A stretch of 64,000 bases of DNA from Sellimonas caecigallum (GCF_045038405.1 NZ_CP173660.1:2666001-2730000); one strand, 5' to 3'; numbered from the stretch's first letter, positions 49,716-59,520 are shown. Notes: generated by a model from the letters alone, not told the origin. Program-made: numbers and translations.

Positions 49716-51555
49716 AGAGTTCTTGGACAAAGCGGGAAGGATGGACATCTTTCCCGTTTTTTTGTCTGACATAAGATATTGTAAGCTGCTCTTTTGCCCT
49801 TGTCATGGCCACATAAAAAAGCCGCCTCTCCTCTTCCGTCTCCCCATCCCTGATGGCCTTCCGGTGTGGTACGATCCCTTCTTCTGCTTCAATGAGATAG
49901 ACAAACCGGTATTCAAGTCCTTTTGCACCGTGCATCGTGAGAAAGGCTACCTTCCCTTCTGTAAAGCGATCTTCTTTTTCCATTTCTTTCAGATGGTTTG
50001 TATAGACATCTGTATACTTGATCCATTCCTGCAAAGATTCTTTTTTCTTCATACTCTCGGCAATCTCGTCCATAATTCCCAGAAGATCGCTCTGTTCCAG
50101 ATTTTTTTCTTTTGCATACTCACACAAAAATTCCTGGTAACCTGTTTTCTTTCTCAGATACTGAAAGGCCGCATAAGGCGTCATCTTAGCTATCTCTCGG
50201 ATATCTTCCTCCATCTGATCGATCCGGTCGATCATCCACTCCTTATCACAGTAAAACGTCCTTAAGTCCTCAAAATCTGTCCGCTCCTTTTCTAACGCTG
50301 TCCTGCTGATATAGCGATTTGGCCTGTTTATGACTCGGAGGAAGTCGTTCCTTTGCCGAATTCCCTGGGCGATGCGGAAATATGCTTTTATATCTTCCGC
50401 AATGAAATGTTCATATAGGTGGAATGCTTTCTCTTTCATAAAAAAAGGAATGCTGTAGTTCATAAAAGCAGACATGGTCATGGCAGCATCCTGTGTTGTC
50501 CGAAAGATCACAGCAATCTCCTCCGGCAATACTCCGGATTTTAGTTTTTCTTTTACCGCAGCTGCAACATAGTCCGCTTCCTCCGCCATATCGTACACTT
50601 CCTGCACATGAACCGGTTTACCCTTGTCGTGTACTGCCCGCAGATCTTTTGGAAACCGATTTTTATTGTTCTTGATTACTTTTCCAGATGCAGCTACAAT
50701 GTGGGCGGCACTTCGGTAATTGATCTCCAGACGTACAATCTTCGCTTCCGGATAATCTTCGGAAAAATGTTTCATGATAGCCGGAGATGCCCCCCGGAAT
50801 CCGTAGATAGACTGGTCGTCGTCTCCGACTACAAAAATATTCCTCCTTTGTCCGGCCAGCATCTTCACAATTTCATACTGAATCCTGCTGCAATCCTGAA
50901 ATTCATCGATAAGAATATATCGGTATCGTTCCTGCCATTTTTTCAGAATATCCGGCCGCTTTTGAAACAGCTGATAGATCAAAAGCAGCATATCGTCAAA
51001 ATCAATCTTTCCGGCCGCTTTTTTTCTCTTTTCATACGCGTGATAAACCTGACGGTCTTCCGGATCCTGCGTTATACCCTGGAATCCGCCATTATTCTTG
51101 ACTTTCCCGATCATCAGCAGTACATCTTTATCGCCTATCCTTGTTCCGTTTGTCCGTTCCACATCTTTCACAGCTGCTTCTGCGATAGTACTTTGCTCAT
51201 CTTCCCTCAAAATCTGCTCCGCGCACAAATCATAGACCTGCCGGAGCATACCGTAATAAATCCCGTGGAATGTGCCGAATGTTACTGATCCCGCCCCATG
51301 GATTCCTGTCTTTCGGAAACGTTCCTTCATTTCCTTTACGGCATATTTCGTAAATGTGATCACGAGGATTTCTTCCGGCGGTATGTGATGTGTCTCGATC
51401 ATTTCGCAGATTCTGCCGGCAATAACTGTTGTCTTTCCGGAACCAGGACCTGCCAAAACCATACACGGTCCGTTTTTGTGGGCAATCGCCCGCCTTTGTT
51501 CTTCGTTATAAGTGGAAAGCGGGGGTTTTGTTCCCCCGCCGATTTTTTCTGTCAT
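49684..51555 (-). CDS. UvrD/PcrA-like superfamily 1 DNA helicase
   Basis: A 623-residue 3'-5' DNA helicase. Motifs in order: Q motif YNEEQRRAI, I LAGPGSGKTTV, II LIDEFQDCS, III GDDDQSIYGFRGA, IV NYRSAAHI, V TMHGAKGLEYRFVYL and VI RRLFYVAMTRAKEQL. It is shorter than PcrA (about 720) and lacks the C-terminal extension, so it belongs to the shorter UvrD-like group. It likely acts in repair or in removing proteins from DNA. It is 3 bases downstream of gltX. Confidence 0.92.
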   Translation of the reverse strand: MTEKIGGGTKPPLSTYNEEQRRAIAHKNGPCMVLAGPGSGKTTVIAGRICEMIETHHIPPEEILVITFTKYAVKEMKERFRKTGIHGAGSVTFGTFHGIYYGMLRQVYDLCAEQILREDEQSTIAEAAVKDVERTNGTRIGDKDVLLMIGKVKNNGGFQGITQDPEDRQVYHAYEKRKKAAGKIDFDDMLLLIYQLFQKRPDILKKWQERYRYILIDEFQDCSRIQYEIVKMLAGQRRNIFVVGDDDQSIYGFRGASPAIMKHFSEDYPEAKIVRLEINYRSAAHIVAASGKVIKNNKNRFPKDLRAVHDKGKPVHVQEVYDMAEEADYVAAAVKEKLKSGVLPEEIAVIFRTTQDAAMTMSAFMNYSIPFFMKEKAFHLYEHFIAEDIKAYFRIAQGIRQRNDFLRVINRPNRYISRTALEKERTDFEDLRTFYCDKEWMIDRIDQMEEDIREIAKMTPYAAFQYLRKKTGYQEFLCEYAKEKNLEQSDLLGIMDEIAESMKKKESLQEWIKYTDVYTNHLKEMEKEDRFTEGKVAFLTMHGAKGLEYRFVYLIEAEEGIVPHRKAIRDGETEEERRLFYVAMTRAKEQLTISYVRQKNGKDVHPSRFVQELFTPLHPRASR

Positions 51556-51558
51556 ATA

Positions 51559-53016
51559 TTATTTCTCCAACAATTCGATTCCCTTTCGGATTCTTCTTAG
51601 AGATTCTTCTTTTCCGATGATTTCCATGATTTCTGTGGCTCCTCCCGGTGTATTTTGCTTTCCGGACACCGCAGTACGAACCGGCCACATCACATATCCA
51701 TTTTTGCATGCTTTGTCCGCCACATAGTCTTTCAGCACGGCAAACAGCGCATCATTGCTGTAATCTTCCTGCTTTTCCAGTATTGGGAGCAGTTCTTTTA
51801 ACACTTCAAGTGATGTCTCCTCTGTCGTTTTCATCTTTTTGTGAGTGTACATGGCTGTATCGTATTCTGGAAGTTCCTCAAAGAAATCAATCTGTTCTCT
51901 GATATCAGGGAACACTTCTATCCTCGTCTTTACGAGGGCAGCAATTTTCTTCAGATCATAGTCTTTTGTCACTACTTCGCGGATATATGGCTCAGCCATC
52001 TCAAAGAAACAGTCGAACTCCATCATCTTCATATATTCCCCGTTCATCCATTTCAGTTTCTGAACATCAAATACCGCCGGGGATTTGCTCATATGATGAT
52101 AGTCGAAAGCCTTTACAAGCTCCTCCAGGCTGAAAATTTCCTGGTTATCAGATGGACACCATCCAAGAAGCGCCACATAATTAACGATAGCCTCGGAAAT
52201 AAAACCCTGTTCCAGCAGATCCTCATATGAAGAATGGCCGCAGCGTTTGCTGAGCTTTTTGTGATTTTCATCTGTAATGAGCGGACAGTGCACATACACC
52301 GGAGGCTCCCATCCAAATGCTTCATACAGGCGATTGTACTTTGGCGCAGAAGAAAGATATTCATTTCCTCTTACGACATGTGTGATATTCATCAGATGGT
52401 CGTCTACGACATTCGCAAAATTGTATGTCGGATATCCGTCGGATTTGATGAGGATCATATCATCCAGCTCTGCATTGTCTACAGTGATATCTCCATAGAT
52501 ATCATCGTGGAATGTTGTCGTGCCTTCTGTCGGCATGTTGATACGGATGACATACGGTTTCCCAGCTGCCAGATTCGCTTCCACTTCTTCTTTGCTAAGA
52601 TGCAGGCAATGTTTATCGTATACACGGATCTCCGTTCCACTTTCTGACACAGATGTTTTTAAGGAATCCAAGCGTTCCTTGTCACAGAAGCAATAGTATG
52701 CGTCGCCTTGCTCGATAAGCTGTTTTGCGTATTTCAGATACAGGCCATTCTTATTTCGCTCGCTCTGCACATATGGCCCGTAACCGCCGTCCTTGTCCGG
52801 CCCCTCGTCGTGGATAAGGCCTGTCTTTTCCAAAGTACGGTAAATAATCTCCAGAGCGCCCTCCACAAAACGTTCCTGATCTGTATCTTCAATACGAAGC
52901 ATGAAATCTCCGTCTTCGTGTTTCGCTATCAGATACGCATACAGTGCTGTTCTTAAATTCCCGACATGCATTCTTCCTGTCGGACTTGGTGCAAATCTTG
53001 TTCTCACTTTACTCAT
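51559..53016 (-). CDS. gltX: Glutamyl-tRNA synthetase GltX
   Basis: A class I synthetase of 485 residues. The HIGH-type motif is in RFAPSPTGRMHVGNLRTALY and the KMSKS-type motif is KKLSKRCGHSS. The discriminating or non-discriminating state cannot be seen. The C-terminal anticodon domain is all helical. AGGAG precedes the ATG. The neighbours are a DUF3784 gene upstream and the helicase gene downstream. Confidence 0.96.
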   Translation of the reverse strand: MSKVRTRFAPSPTGRMHVGNLRTALYAYLIAKHEDGDFMLRIEDTDQERFVEGALEIIYRTLEKTGLIHDEGPDKDGGYGPYVQSERNKNGLYLKYAKQLIEQGDAYYCFCDKERLDSLKTSVSESGTEIRVYDKHCLHLSKEEVEANLAAGKPYVIRINMPTEGTTTFHDDIYGDITVDNAELDDMILIKSDGYPTYNFANVVDDHLMNITHVVRGNEYLSSAPKYNRLYEAFGWEPPVYVHCPLITDENHKKLSKRCGHSSYEDLLEQGFISEAIVNYVALLGWCPSDNQEIFSLEELVKAFDYHHMSKSPAVFDVQKLKWMNGEYMKMMEFDCFFEMAEPYIREVVTKDYDLKKIAALVKTRIEVFPDIREQIDFFEELPEYDTAMYTHKKMKTTEETSLEVLKELLPILEKQEDYSNDALFAVLKDYVADKACKNGYVMWPVRTAVSGKQNTPGGATEIMEIIGKEESLRRIRKGIELLEK

Positions 53017-53060
53017 ATCTCTTTTCTCCTGTTTCTATATTTTTTTATCATAACCGCTGT

Positions 53061-53396
53061 TTAGCGTCTCTTTCCATTATCCGTAAATTTTGTAAAATCT
53101 CTTATGATCAGACTTACAAACAGCACGACTAACATGCCGTATCCAGCATATGATTTGAGAGTCTCAGAATCTGAAAAAAAGGAAATGCTAAGCAGTACGA
53201 TCATAACAATGTCTACGACAGCCATCGGAATGCCGAGCTTTCTCCCAAATTTCTTTTTGTCCAGGTTTTCTTTTTCTTTTTTGCTCATCTCACTGTATCC
53301 GGGTACCAGATCCAATGCTTTTCCGTTTATCAGCATGACCGTGGCAACTGTAAAAACTACAATGGACAAAATACCAAAAATGATGCTTACACCCAT
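53061..53396 (-). CDS. DUF3784-type membrane protein
   Basis: A 111-residue protein with three membrane segments (about 2-22, 55-75, 82-100). Between the first two lies GYSEMSKKEKENLDKKKFGRKLG, the motif typical of DUF3784. Function unknown. AAGGAAG precedes the ATG. It lies 3 bases after the exporter subunit gene, so it is co-transcribed. Confidence 0.8.
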   Translation of the reverse strand: MGVSIIFGILSIVVFTVATVMLINGKALDLVPGYSEMSKKEKENLDKKKFGRKLGIPMAVVDIVMIVLLSISFFSDSETLKSYAGYGMLVVLFVSLIIRDFTKFTDNGKRR

Positions 53397-53399
53397 AGC

Positions 53400-53879
53400 T
53401 TACTTCTTCCTTTCTCCTTTTCGTATATATCTAAGGGAATCCTGCTTCCAGTCTCCTCTGCGGAATATTCTGAAAAATGTATCCATCAGAAAAATAGCAA
53501 GTGCGATCGCACCTGCGATTTCAAGCGTCTGAGCCAAATAATAGCTTGCCATCGCCCTGTCATTTTCCAGTATATGGTGCATGATCTGATAGATCCCGTT
53601 GCCTGGTACAGTAGGAAGTATCCCACCGATCAAAAACATTGTTACCGGCGTCTTCAAGATCCTGGCGAAAATATGGGAGATCAAACCTGCTGTAAGTGCG
53701 GACCAAAATGTGGCAATTACAACGTCTATCTGGCCAGCCGTGCAGATAAAATATACAAATCCAGATACAGCGCCGGATACTCCGGCCCAGATGAGATATT
53801 TTGTGGGCGAATTAATCATAATAGCATATGAATACACGGCTACGAAAACACCGATCGTTTTTATAAATACTTCCGTCAT
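53400..53879 (-). CDS. Threonine/serine exporter ThrE, small subunit (DUF3815)
   Basis: This subunit of about 159 residues has 4-5 membrane segments and matches the C-terminal half of full-length ThrE exporters (GILPTVPGNGIYQIMHHI). With the larger subunit it forms an amino acid (Thr/Ser) exporter. The ATG at 53879 overlaps the stop of the larger subunit by 4 bases and has AGGAGG 7 bases upstream; the longer frame lies inside the previous gene. Confidence 0.88.
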   Translation of the reverse strand: MTEVFIKTIGVFVAVYSYAIMINSPTKYLIWAGVSGAVSGFVYFICTAGQIDVVIATFWSALTAGLISHIFARILKTPVTMFLIGGILPTVPGNGIYQIMHHILENDRAMASYYLAQTLEIAGAIALAIFLMDTFFRIFRRGDWKQDSLRYIRKGERKK

Positions 53880-54658
53880 ACGATTCCTCCTGTTATGAAT
53901 TCTCCAAAAACAGACAAGGCAATCCCAATTCCCAGGGCAACAAAGGCCGCCTTCAGAAATGCTTCCAAAAGTCTGGCACATCCCGATATATAATCTCCCT
54001 GGAAGGTATCTCTTACCGCATTTGTAATAGCTACGCCAGGCACAAGGGGCATGATAGAACCGATAATGACGGTATCCAGATTCATTACATCCCCCATAAT
54101 GCGTTTCATCACGAGAGCCGCAATCCCCACACTGACGGCATTTAAAATGTCAAGAATCAAATCCGGTATTCCGGCTCCTTTCCCGGCCAGCATAATCCCG
54201 GAAAGAAAAATTCCTACAATAATAGTAGCCAGCACATCATAGTATGTGCCGTCAAAAAAGACAGTAAATCCAATCGCTACTCCCGTGGGAGCAAGGATCG
54301 AAACCCACCTTGGATATGTAACCGACTTCACATCGTTTAAAAGACAATATGCCTCGTCCAGAGAAAGCTCCCCAGCACAGTATCTTCTTGAAATGTGATT
54401 GATCTGCTCGATCACGCTGAGATTTGTACTTCTTGTGTCCACACGCTGCGCCATACTGATCGGGGCCACATCTTCCCCACTGATTGATGCGCTGATCCCT
54501 GTCATAATGACAAGTATCTCTGTCTTTTCCAGGTTGGATGTCTTCAGAATATGGTGCATAGTATCCTCCACGCGATATGTCTCCGCCCCACTTTGAAGCA
54601 TCAGTTTTCCGGCCAGCATGGCCGTATCCATCAGCAATTTATAGTCCATCCCTCTCAT
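53876..54658 (-). CDS. Threonine/serine exporter ThrE, large subunit (DUF1212)
   Basis: The 260-residue protein has a cytoplasmic N-terminal region with LMLQSGAETYRVEDTMHHIL and then about five membrane segments including GSIMPLVPGVAITNAVRD. This is the DUF1212 part of the ThrE family, split here into two genes as in many Firmicutes. It exports threonine, serine or related amino acids; which one is unknown. The next gene encodes the partner. Confidence 0.9.
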   Translation of the reverse strand: MRGMDYKLLMDTAMLAGKLMLQSGAETYRVEDTMHHILKTSNLEKTEILVIMTGISASISGEDVAPISMAQRVDTRSTNLSVIEQINHISRRYCAGELSLDEAYCLLNDVKSVTYPRWVSILAPTGVAIGFTVFFDGTYYDVLATIIVGIFLSGIMLAGKGAGIPDLILDILNAVSVGIAALVMKRIMGDVMNLDTVIIGSIMPLVPGVAITNAVRDTFQGDYISGCARLLEAFLKAAFVALGIGIALSVFGEFITGGIV

Positions 54659-54691
54659 ACCTTTTCCTAGTATATCATATTTCCATGAGAC

Positions 54692-54720
54692 ATCATACTA
54701 TTTCTTCCGCAAAAAATCAA
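54692..54720 (-). promoter_or_regulatory. Promoter of the ThrE-type exporter genes
   Basis: On the minus strand TTGATT (54715-54720) and TATGAT (54692-54697) are 17 bases apart, about 35 bases before the ATG. A GAAGCAG/CTGCTTC hairpin lies about 25 bases further upstream. Confidence 0.65.
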
Positions 54721-54779
54721 CCCACTTGTTCAATCTTCTTTGAAGCAGTCTCGCTGCTTCATACAATAGTATAATTCCC

Positions 54780-54825
54780 AAAACGCAATCTCCCCGGCCA
54801 GGTGTATTCCTGTGCCGGGGAGATT
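54780..54825 (-). terminator. Terminator of the glycine reductase operon
   Basis: A 13-bp perfect stem, CAATCTCCCCGGC with GCCGGGGAGATTG (54785-54797 and 54813-54825), with an inner CAGG/CCTG pair, is followed on the minus strand by CGTTTTGG. It lies about 29 bases after grdD. Confidence 0.85.
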
Positions 54826-54853
54826 GTGGATCTTCTCTTAATCCTCTTGCGGA

Positions 54854-56008
54854 TTAGTTGATATATCCAGCTTTCTTTAATTCTTCTTCTGCTTTGGAAA
54901 GGTTTGCTTCAGATACACGAATGATCGGTCCTGTACATCCCATTCCGCTTTCAGCATAGATATTGATCTTCCAAAGTACACGTACCGCATCATCAAGATC
55001 CATAACTTCGATACCTGCAATCTGTGCTGTCACGATTTCCTTTGGAGGTTCTTTTACTTCTTCTTCAGCTGCAGCCGGTTTTGCAACCGTCTTATATGCA
55101 GCCAGAACTTCACTGAATCCAGCTTTCTTTACTTCTGCGAATTCTGCTTTTGCCACTTCAAACACCTTGTTGCGAACAAGTTCTGCTGCATAGCAAATTG
55201 CATTTGCGATGACCGGTGCTCCGGAAGCACGGGAGACGATCATAACTAATTCTTCGTAGCCTTCGCCGATTCCAGGTCCGTATCCGTAACCTGTTGCTTC
55301 AAAACTTCCTCCAGTGTTGAAAGAAGAAAGCATCTTTACAAGAATGTTTCCTGTCAGGGAATCCGTTACAAGGATATCCGGAGATGCCTGAAGCACATCA
55401 TTTCCACGCATTACACATCCGCCGTCCGCACGTCCGGATTCAGCGAATTCAATATCATAACCTTTTTCTTTCAGTTCTTTCAGGGCTTTTTCTGTCTGAC
55501 GGGCACCATCCACATTCAAAATACCTACTGTAGGTTTTTTGATTCCGCATGCCTTTGCTGTGATTACCCCGTAAACAGCATTTTTGATCATTCCTTCGAT
55601 ACGATCTGTACTGGATGTACCAGTCGTATTTGCGATGAACATTTCTTTGCCCCTTGCTGGTGTAACAACGCGTCCTACTGTTGACACGCCGATCGGGAAT
55701 GGGAAATGCATTGTTACAGCTCCGTCTACTTCCTTATTTTTCAGCATGTCTTCCATCTTTTTATGGCCTTCTTCATCGTCAGCCACTTTGATCGTTGTTA
55801 CTCCTTCTGCTTCCAGTGTACCGATGTAGTATACATCAACACCCTGTTTTGCAGCCATTACCGCTGCCTGCATGGAATTTTCTTCGCCATGTTCGCTTCC
55901 CATTCCGGTAAGAGCGATCTTCGGGCGCTTTCCATACTGTCCGCTTTCCAGACCCTGCGCCATTTCCATGAAGGTAGAGGCAATCATTTTTTCGATACTA
56001 CTTGCCAT
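54854..56008 (-). CDS. grdD: Glycine reductase complex protein C, subunit GrdD
   Basis: GrdD is the PlsX-like subunit of protein C, which takes the carboxymethyl-selenocysteine of GrdA and phosphate to make acetyl phosphate. About 384 residues, with ALTGMGSEHGEE, FIANTTGTSSTDRIEGMIKN, ILVTDSLTGNILVKMLSSF and ATGYGYGPGIG. The ATG at 56008 has GAGGTGG upstream; a GTG three codons earlier is less likely. It follows grdC by 13 bases and is last in the operon. Confidence 0.95.
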   Translation of the reverse strand: MASSIEKMIASTFMEMAQGLESGQYGKRPKIALTGMGSEHGEENSMQAAVMAAKQGVDVYYIGTLEAEGVTTIKVADDEEGHKKMEDMLKNKEVDGAVTMHFPFPIGVSTVGRVVTPARGKEMFIANTTGTSSTDRIEGMIKNAVYGVITAKACGIKKPTVGILNVDGARQTEKALKELKEKGYDIEFAESGRADGGCVMRGNDVLQASPDILVTDSLTGNILVKMLSSFNTGGSFEATGYGYGPGIGEGYEELVMIVSRASGAPVIANAICYAAELVRNKVFEVAKAEFAEVKKAGFSEVLAAYKTVAKPAAAEEEVKEPPKEIVTAQIAGIEVMDLDDAVRVLWKINIYAESGMGCTGPIIRVSEANLSKAEEELKKAGYIN

Positions 56009-56021
56009 TTTCTCCACCTCA

Positions 56022-57554
56022 CTATTCTGCCATCAGAGTTTCAGCGAATTCTTTCATTGCTTTTGCGATCAGGCCTTTTACTTCTTCTTCAGATACTGTT
56101 CCAGCAGCATCGTTTCCTTCGTTTGCCTGGATCACAAAAGATACACCATCGAACAGGTTTGTCATACGTCCAAGGAAGAGACTTCCTTTACCGATGATCA
56201 TTGCTTTCTTAATGTTTCCAGCCAGGATATCTTCACGTGCAACTCCGATGTACGGAACACCTGAAGGAATATGTCCCTGTGTCGGAGCCCATCCTGTAAG
56301 TCCGTGTTTCTGAATGAAATCCGGGAGTTCTTTTCTGTCGATATCACCGCGTTTTACTGCGAGAGCACCGATCATCTTGTAGTTAGCAAGCGGAACATCT
56401 CCTGCTCCAGCCGGTTTTGTGATATCCGGATTCTGCATTTCCGGTGAGAATTTATCGATATCTGTTACTTTCCAGCCTACTCTGTCAAGAGGATCTGTAA
56501 CAAGACTTCCGATTACAGCCTGCGGAGCAGATCCTGTACCTACAGTATGACGTCCAAGTACATCCAGGTTGATTTCCGGGTTTACTCCGTCATTTTCAGA
56601 GATAACTACTGCAAATCCACCAAGGCAGTCTTCCAGGATCGGAAGGCCTTTCTTTACGTGGTCTTTACCGTTCATACCTAATTTTGCTGTACATCCTCCA
56701 GCAGTTACGACAACTGTCTTGTAAGCACCAGATTTTACGAGTGCAGCTGCTTCGATCAGAGCGTGTGTAGGTCCGGCACAGAATCCTCTGGAGTCAGAAC
56801 CTGTAGCAGACACGAGTCCAGCTACTTCTGCGGCAGCTTTTGCGAAGTTACCGCCACCTCTCTGGTTCATATCTCCACATGCTTCTTCTGCACAGTCGAT
56901 TACGTATTCTACGTCTTCTTTATTGATACCTGCATTTCTTACGGCATATAAAAGAGCAAGTACGCTGGAAGCTTTGCTCATCAGGTTTTCATGCATTACA
57001 TGAGCGGAAAGGTTTACGTCGATATCATGAGCTGTTCTCACACATCCAACAAGCTCATTGTTGTGATATAATCCTTCTGCATGTTCATTTTCGATAAAAT
57101 GCTTAATTTCATCAAGTTCATATCCTTCTTCAATCTTGGAGACGATATCTTCCGTGATGATCGGATCTGCAGCAAATGCATCTTTATGTGCACTTACGAA
57201 ATTCTTGTCCAGTTTTACAACTTCGAACATGTCGCAAGCCTGAACTAAAAGAAGGAATTCTTCTTCAGGCATAATTTCGCCGTATTTTCCGTATCTTTCT
57301 GCTCCTTCTTTTTTCTTATCAAAATAAGGGAATTCTACCTGTGCCAGTTCATCCGGATGGGCATTTCCGATGTATACCTGGTTCGGCCAATAATTTACGC
57401 AATCCTCATAAGAGCGAAGATGGCCTCTTAATTCTTTCAAATATTCTGATTCCGGATTAACAACTCTTTCTGTTGTCTGTGTTGTTCCGTTGTATACTAC
57501 CATTTCAGGAGTATGTACTAATACATAGCTTGCTCCTTTGATTACACTGTTCAT
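56022..57554 (-). CDS. grdC: Glycine reductase complex protein C, subunit GrdC
   Basis: GrdC is the beta-ketoacyl-synthase-III-like subunit of protein C. The acetyl-accepting Cys is probably the one in GFCAGPTHALIEAA; VTAGGCTAKLGMNGKDHVK and GAGDVPLANYKMIGALA are also conserved. With 510 residues it has the usual length. Together with GrdD it releases acetyl phosphate, which yields ATP through acetate kinase. It follows grdA, with a hairpin terminator in between that may lower its expression. Confidence 0.95.
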   Translation of the reverse strand: MNSVIKGASYVLVHTPEMVVYNGTTQTTERVVNPESEYLKELRGHLRSYEDCVNYWPNQVYIGNAHPDELAQVEFPYFDKKKEGAERYGKYGEIMPEEEFLLLVQACDMFEVVKLDKNFVSAHKDAFAADPIITEDIVSKIEEGYELDEIKHFIENEHAEGLYHNNELVGCVRTAHDIDVNLSAHVMHENLMSKASSVLALLYAVRNAGINKEDVEYVIDCAEEACGDMNQRGGGNFAKAAAEVAGLVSATGSDSRGFCAGPTHALIEAAALVKSGAYKTVVVTAGGCTAKLGMNGKDHVKKGLPILEDCLGGFAVVISENDGVNPEINLDVLGRHTVGTGSAPQAVIGSLVTDPLDRVGWKVTDIDKFSPEMQNPDITKPAGAGDVPLANYKMIGALAVKRGDIDRKELPDFIQKHGLTGWAPTQGHIPSGVPYIGVAREDILAGNIKKAMIIGKGSLFLGRMTNLFDGVSFVIQANEGNDAAGTVSEEEVKGLIAKAMKEFAETLMAE

Positions 57555-57582
57555 TGTTAGTGTCCACCCTTTCTTTGAAGAT

Positions 57583-57613
57583 AAAAGGCGGCGGACTCAT
57601 TCCGCCCACCGCC
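57583..57613 (-). terminator. Hairpin with T-run between grdA and grdC
   Basis: On the minus strand GG-TGGGCGGA pairs with TCCGCCGCC (one bulge) and is followed by TTTTAT. It lies 30 bases after the grdA stop. A partial terminator here would give more grdA mRNA than grdCD mRNA, or it could protect a processed 3' end. Confidence 0.65.
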
Positions 57614-57642
57614 TCATGGAATCCGAAATCTTCAGATTCTTC

Positions 57643-58116
57643 TTATAAGTATTTGCAGAATTCGTCACGGATAGCGGACATTTCGCTGACGATATCATCA
57701 ACGTCCAGTACCATTTCCATCATTCCTACCTGTTCATCATAAACAGCTTCATCAAACTCTGCTTTTAATTCTGGTTCACATACGTGATATGTCGTGAGTC
57801 CAAGCTGGACCCCTGTCAATGGACCTGCGAATGTCGGGTCACCTGCTGTTACAGTTTCAGCTGCAAGACCAGCAGCTTCACCTTCAGCAGCACCAAGTAC
57901 TACTACAAGGTTTTCTGCGCCGAATTCATCTGCGAATTCTTTAACCCTCTTCTGATTCTCAAGATCCATTGCGCCTGCGCTCGTTCAGACGAAACATTCT
58001 GTTGAAGAAAAAACAATTTCTCCTCCGGCTGTCTTTACGCATTCTGCGATAGCCGGTCCCGGAACACCATCACGGTCGCCAATAATAATGACTTTTTTAC
58101 CTTCTAAAATTGCCAT
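57643..58116 (-). CDS. grdA: Glycine reductase selenoprotein A, GrdA (selenocysteine at UGA)
   Basis: GrdA carries the substrate as a selenocysteine carboxymethyl ester between proteins B and C. The 157-residue frame begins MAILEGKKVIIIGDRDGVPG at 58116 and contains an in-frame TGA at codon 44 (plus-strand 57985-57987), in CFVUTSAGAMDLENQ, the known CxxU redox motif. Beyond the TGA the frame stays open to the normal stop. GGAGG lies about 10 bases before the ATG. It depends on SelA/B/C/D, which are not in the window. Confidence 0.96.
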
Positions 58117-58234
58117 GATGTTTTTCCTCCTTCCCTTCATTTTAATAATATATGTTTTCAGATACTTTTATCCGAGGACACTGGCATGCCCTCCGTAAAG
58201 CCCATAGGGCAATTACGCATTGTTATGCTTTTCC

Positions 58235-58555
58235 TTAAGCGTAGTATTTTTTGATCATTTCTTCTACTGCTTCCGGAGTAGCGTCTTCTTTAACCAGTTC
58301 TTCTACCTTTTCGCCGCCTTTGTAGATAGCGATAACCGGAAGACCTAAGATCTTCTGTCCGATAGCAAGACGACGTGCTTTTGTTGTGTTTAAGGATGTG
58401 AATTTGATCTTATCGCCGTATTTTTCAGCGTATGCATGAATGTGCGGCATCAGAGCCTGACACGGAACGCATCCGTCTCCGAAAAAGTCAACTAAAACAT
58501 ATCCTTCAGCTTCCAGAACTTCTGGTCCAAATGTATTCTTATCTACTTCTAACAT
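58235..58555 (-). CDS. trxA: Thioredoxin of the glycine reductase system
   Basis: A 106-residue thioredoxin whose active site is GCVPC at residues 28-32, where ordinary thioredoxins have WCGPC. This variant is typical of thioredoxins encoded in grd operons. It supplies electrons to the Sec-Cys pair of GrdA. AGGAGG precedes the ATG. It lies between trxB and grdA, and 118 bases of spacer with small hairpins separate it from grdA. Confidence 0.95.
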   Translation of the reverse strand: MLEVDKNTFGPEVLEAEGYVLVDFFGDGCVPCQALMPHIHAYAEKYGDKIKFTSLNTTKARRLAIGQKILGLPVIAIYKGGEKVEELVKEDATPEAVEEMIKKYYA

Positions 58556-58581
58556 TGTTAAAAACTCCTCCTTATAAAAGA

Positions 58582-59520
58582 TTATTCGTTAATATATTTT
58601 TCTGCCTGTGTAGCAGCGATCGCTCCGTCTGCAGCTGCTGTTACAACCTGGCGTAAGCTCTTGATACGTACATCTCCGGCAACAAATACACCTGGGATGT
58701 TTGTGTGCATATTTTCATCGCCTTTGATATATCCTCTTTCATCCATGTCGATGATTCCTTCGAAAATTTTGGAATTCGGGATTGTTCCGATAAATCCAAA
58801 CACACCGAACATCCCGTCTTCTTCGTCAGCTTCAATCGTTGTAAGTTCGCCTGTCTTCACGTTCTTAACAACCATGGAAGAAAGAATTCCGTCTCCGTCG
58901 AGTTCTTCTACTACTGTATCCCATAAGAAATGGAGTTTGTCATTTTTAAACGCTTTTTCCTGAATGGACTTCGCTGCACGAAGTTCGTCACGTCTGTGGA
59001 TAATTGTGACTTTTCTTGCGAATTTTGTCAGATACATAGCTTCCTCAACAGCAGAATCTCCGCCGCCGACTACAAACACTTCGAAGTCTTCAAAGAAGTT
59101 TGCATCGCATGTTGCGCAATAGGAAACACCTTTGCCCATAAATTCTTTTTCGCCTTTACATCCAATCGGACGTGCAAAAGCACCTGTTGCGATAATAACT
59201 GTCTTTCCAAGATATTCTGCCTTGGCACTTTTCAGTTTCTTTACTTCGCCTTCCAGCTCAACAGAATTGATTACATCTGTCACTCTTTCAGCTCCGAATT
59301 TTTCAACCTGTTCTGTCATTCTCGCAATTAAAGAAGGTCCGCTTTCACCTTCTACAATCTGTCCCGGATAGTTTTCGATTTCATCCGTGATTGCAATCTG
59401 TCCGCCGTCTTTACCTTTTTCGATGATGAGGGTAGACAGACGGCTTCTTCCTGCATACAGTCCTGCAGCCAAACCTGCCGGTCCTGCTCCCAGGATAATT
59501 ACGTCATAAATTTTGCTCAT
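58582..59520 (-). CDS. trxB: Thioredoxin reductase TrxB
   Basis: The FAD- and NADPH-dependent reductase of 312 residues: FAD motif GAGPAGLAAGLYAG, redox site CATC at residues 135-138, NADPH motif GGGDSAVEEA and the C-terminal GVFVAGDVR. It re-reduces the thioredoxin encoded next to it, for glycine reduction. AAGGAG precedes the ATG, and trxA starts 27 bases after its stop. Confidence 0.96.
   Translation of the reverse strand: MSKIYDVIILGAGPAGLAAGLYAGRSRLSTLIIEKGKDGGQIAITDEIENYPGQIVEGESGPSLIARMTEQVEKFGAERVTDVINSVELEGEVKKLKSAKAEYLGKTVIIATGAFARPIGCKGEKEFMGKGVSYCATCDANFFEDFEVFVVGGGDSAVEEAMYLTKFARKVTIIHRRDELRAAKSIQEKAFKNDKLHFLWDTVVEELDGDGILSSMVVKNVKTGELTTIEADEEDGMFGVFGFIGTIPNSKIFEGIIDMDERGYIKGDENMHTNIPGVFVAGDVRIKSLRQVVTAAADGAIAATQAEKYINE

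Noticed and set aside
57643..58116. grdA as a pseudogene because of an internal stop
   Set aside because: The TGA lies exactly at the known selenocysteine position (CFVU) and the frame continues normally.
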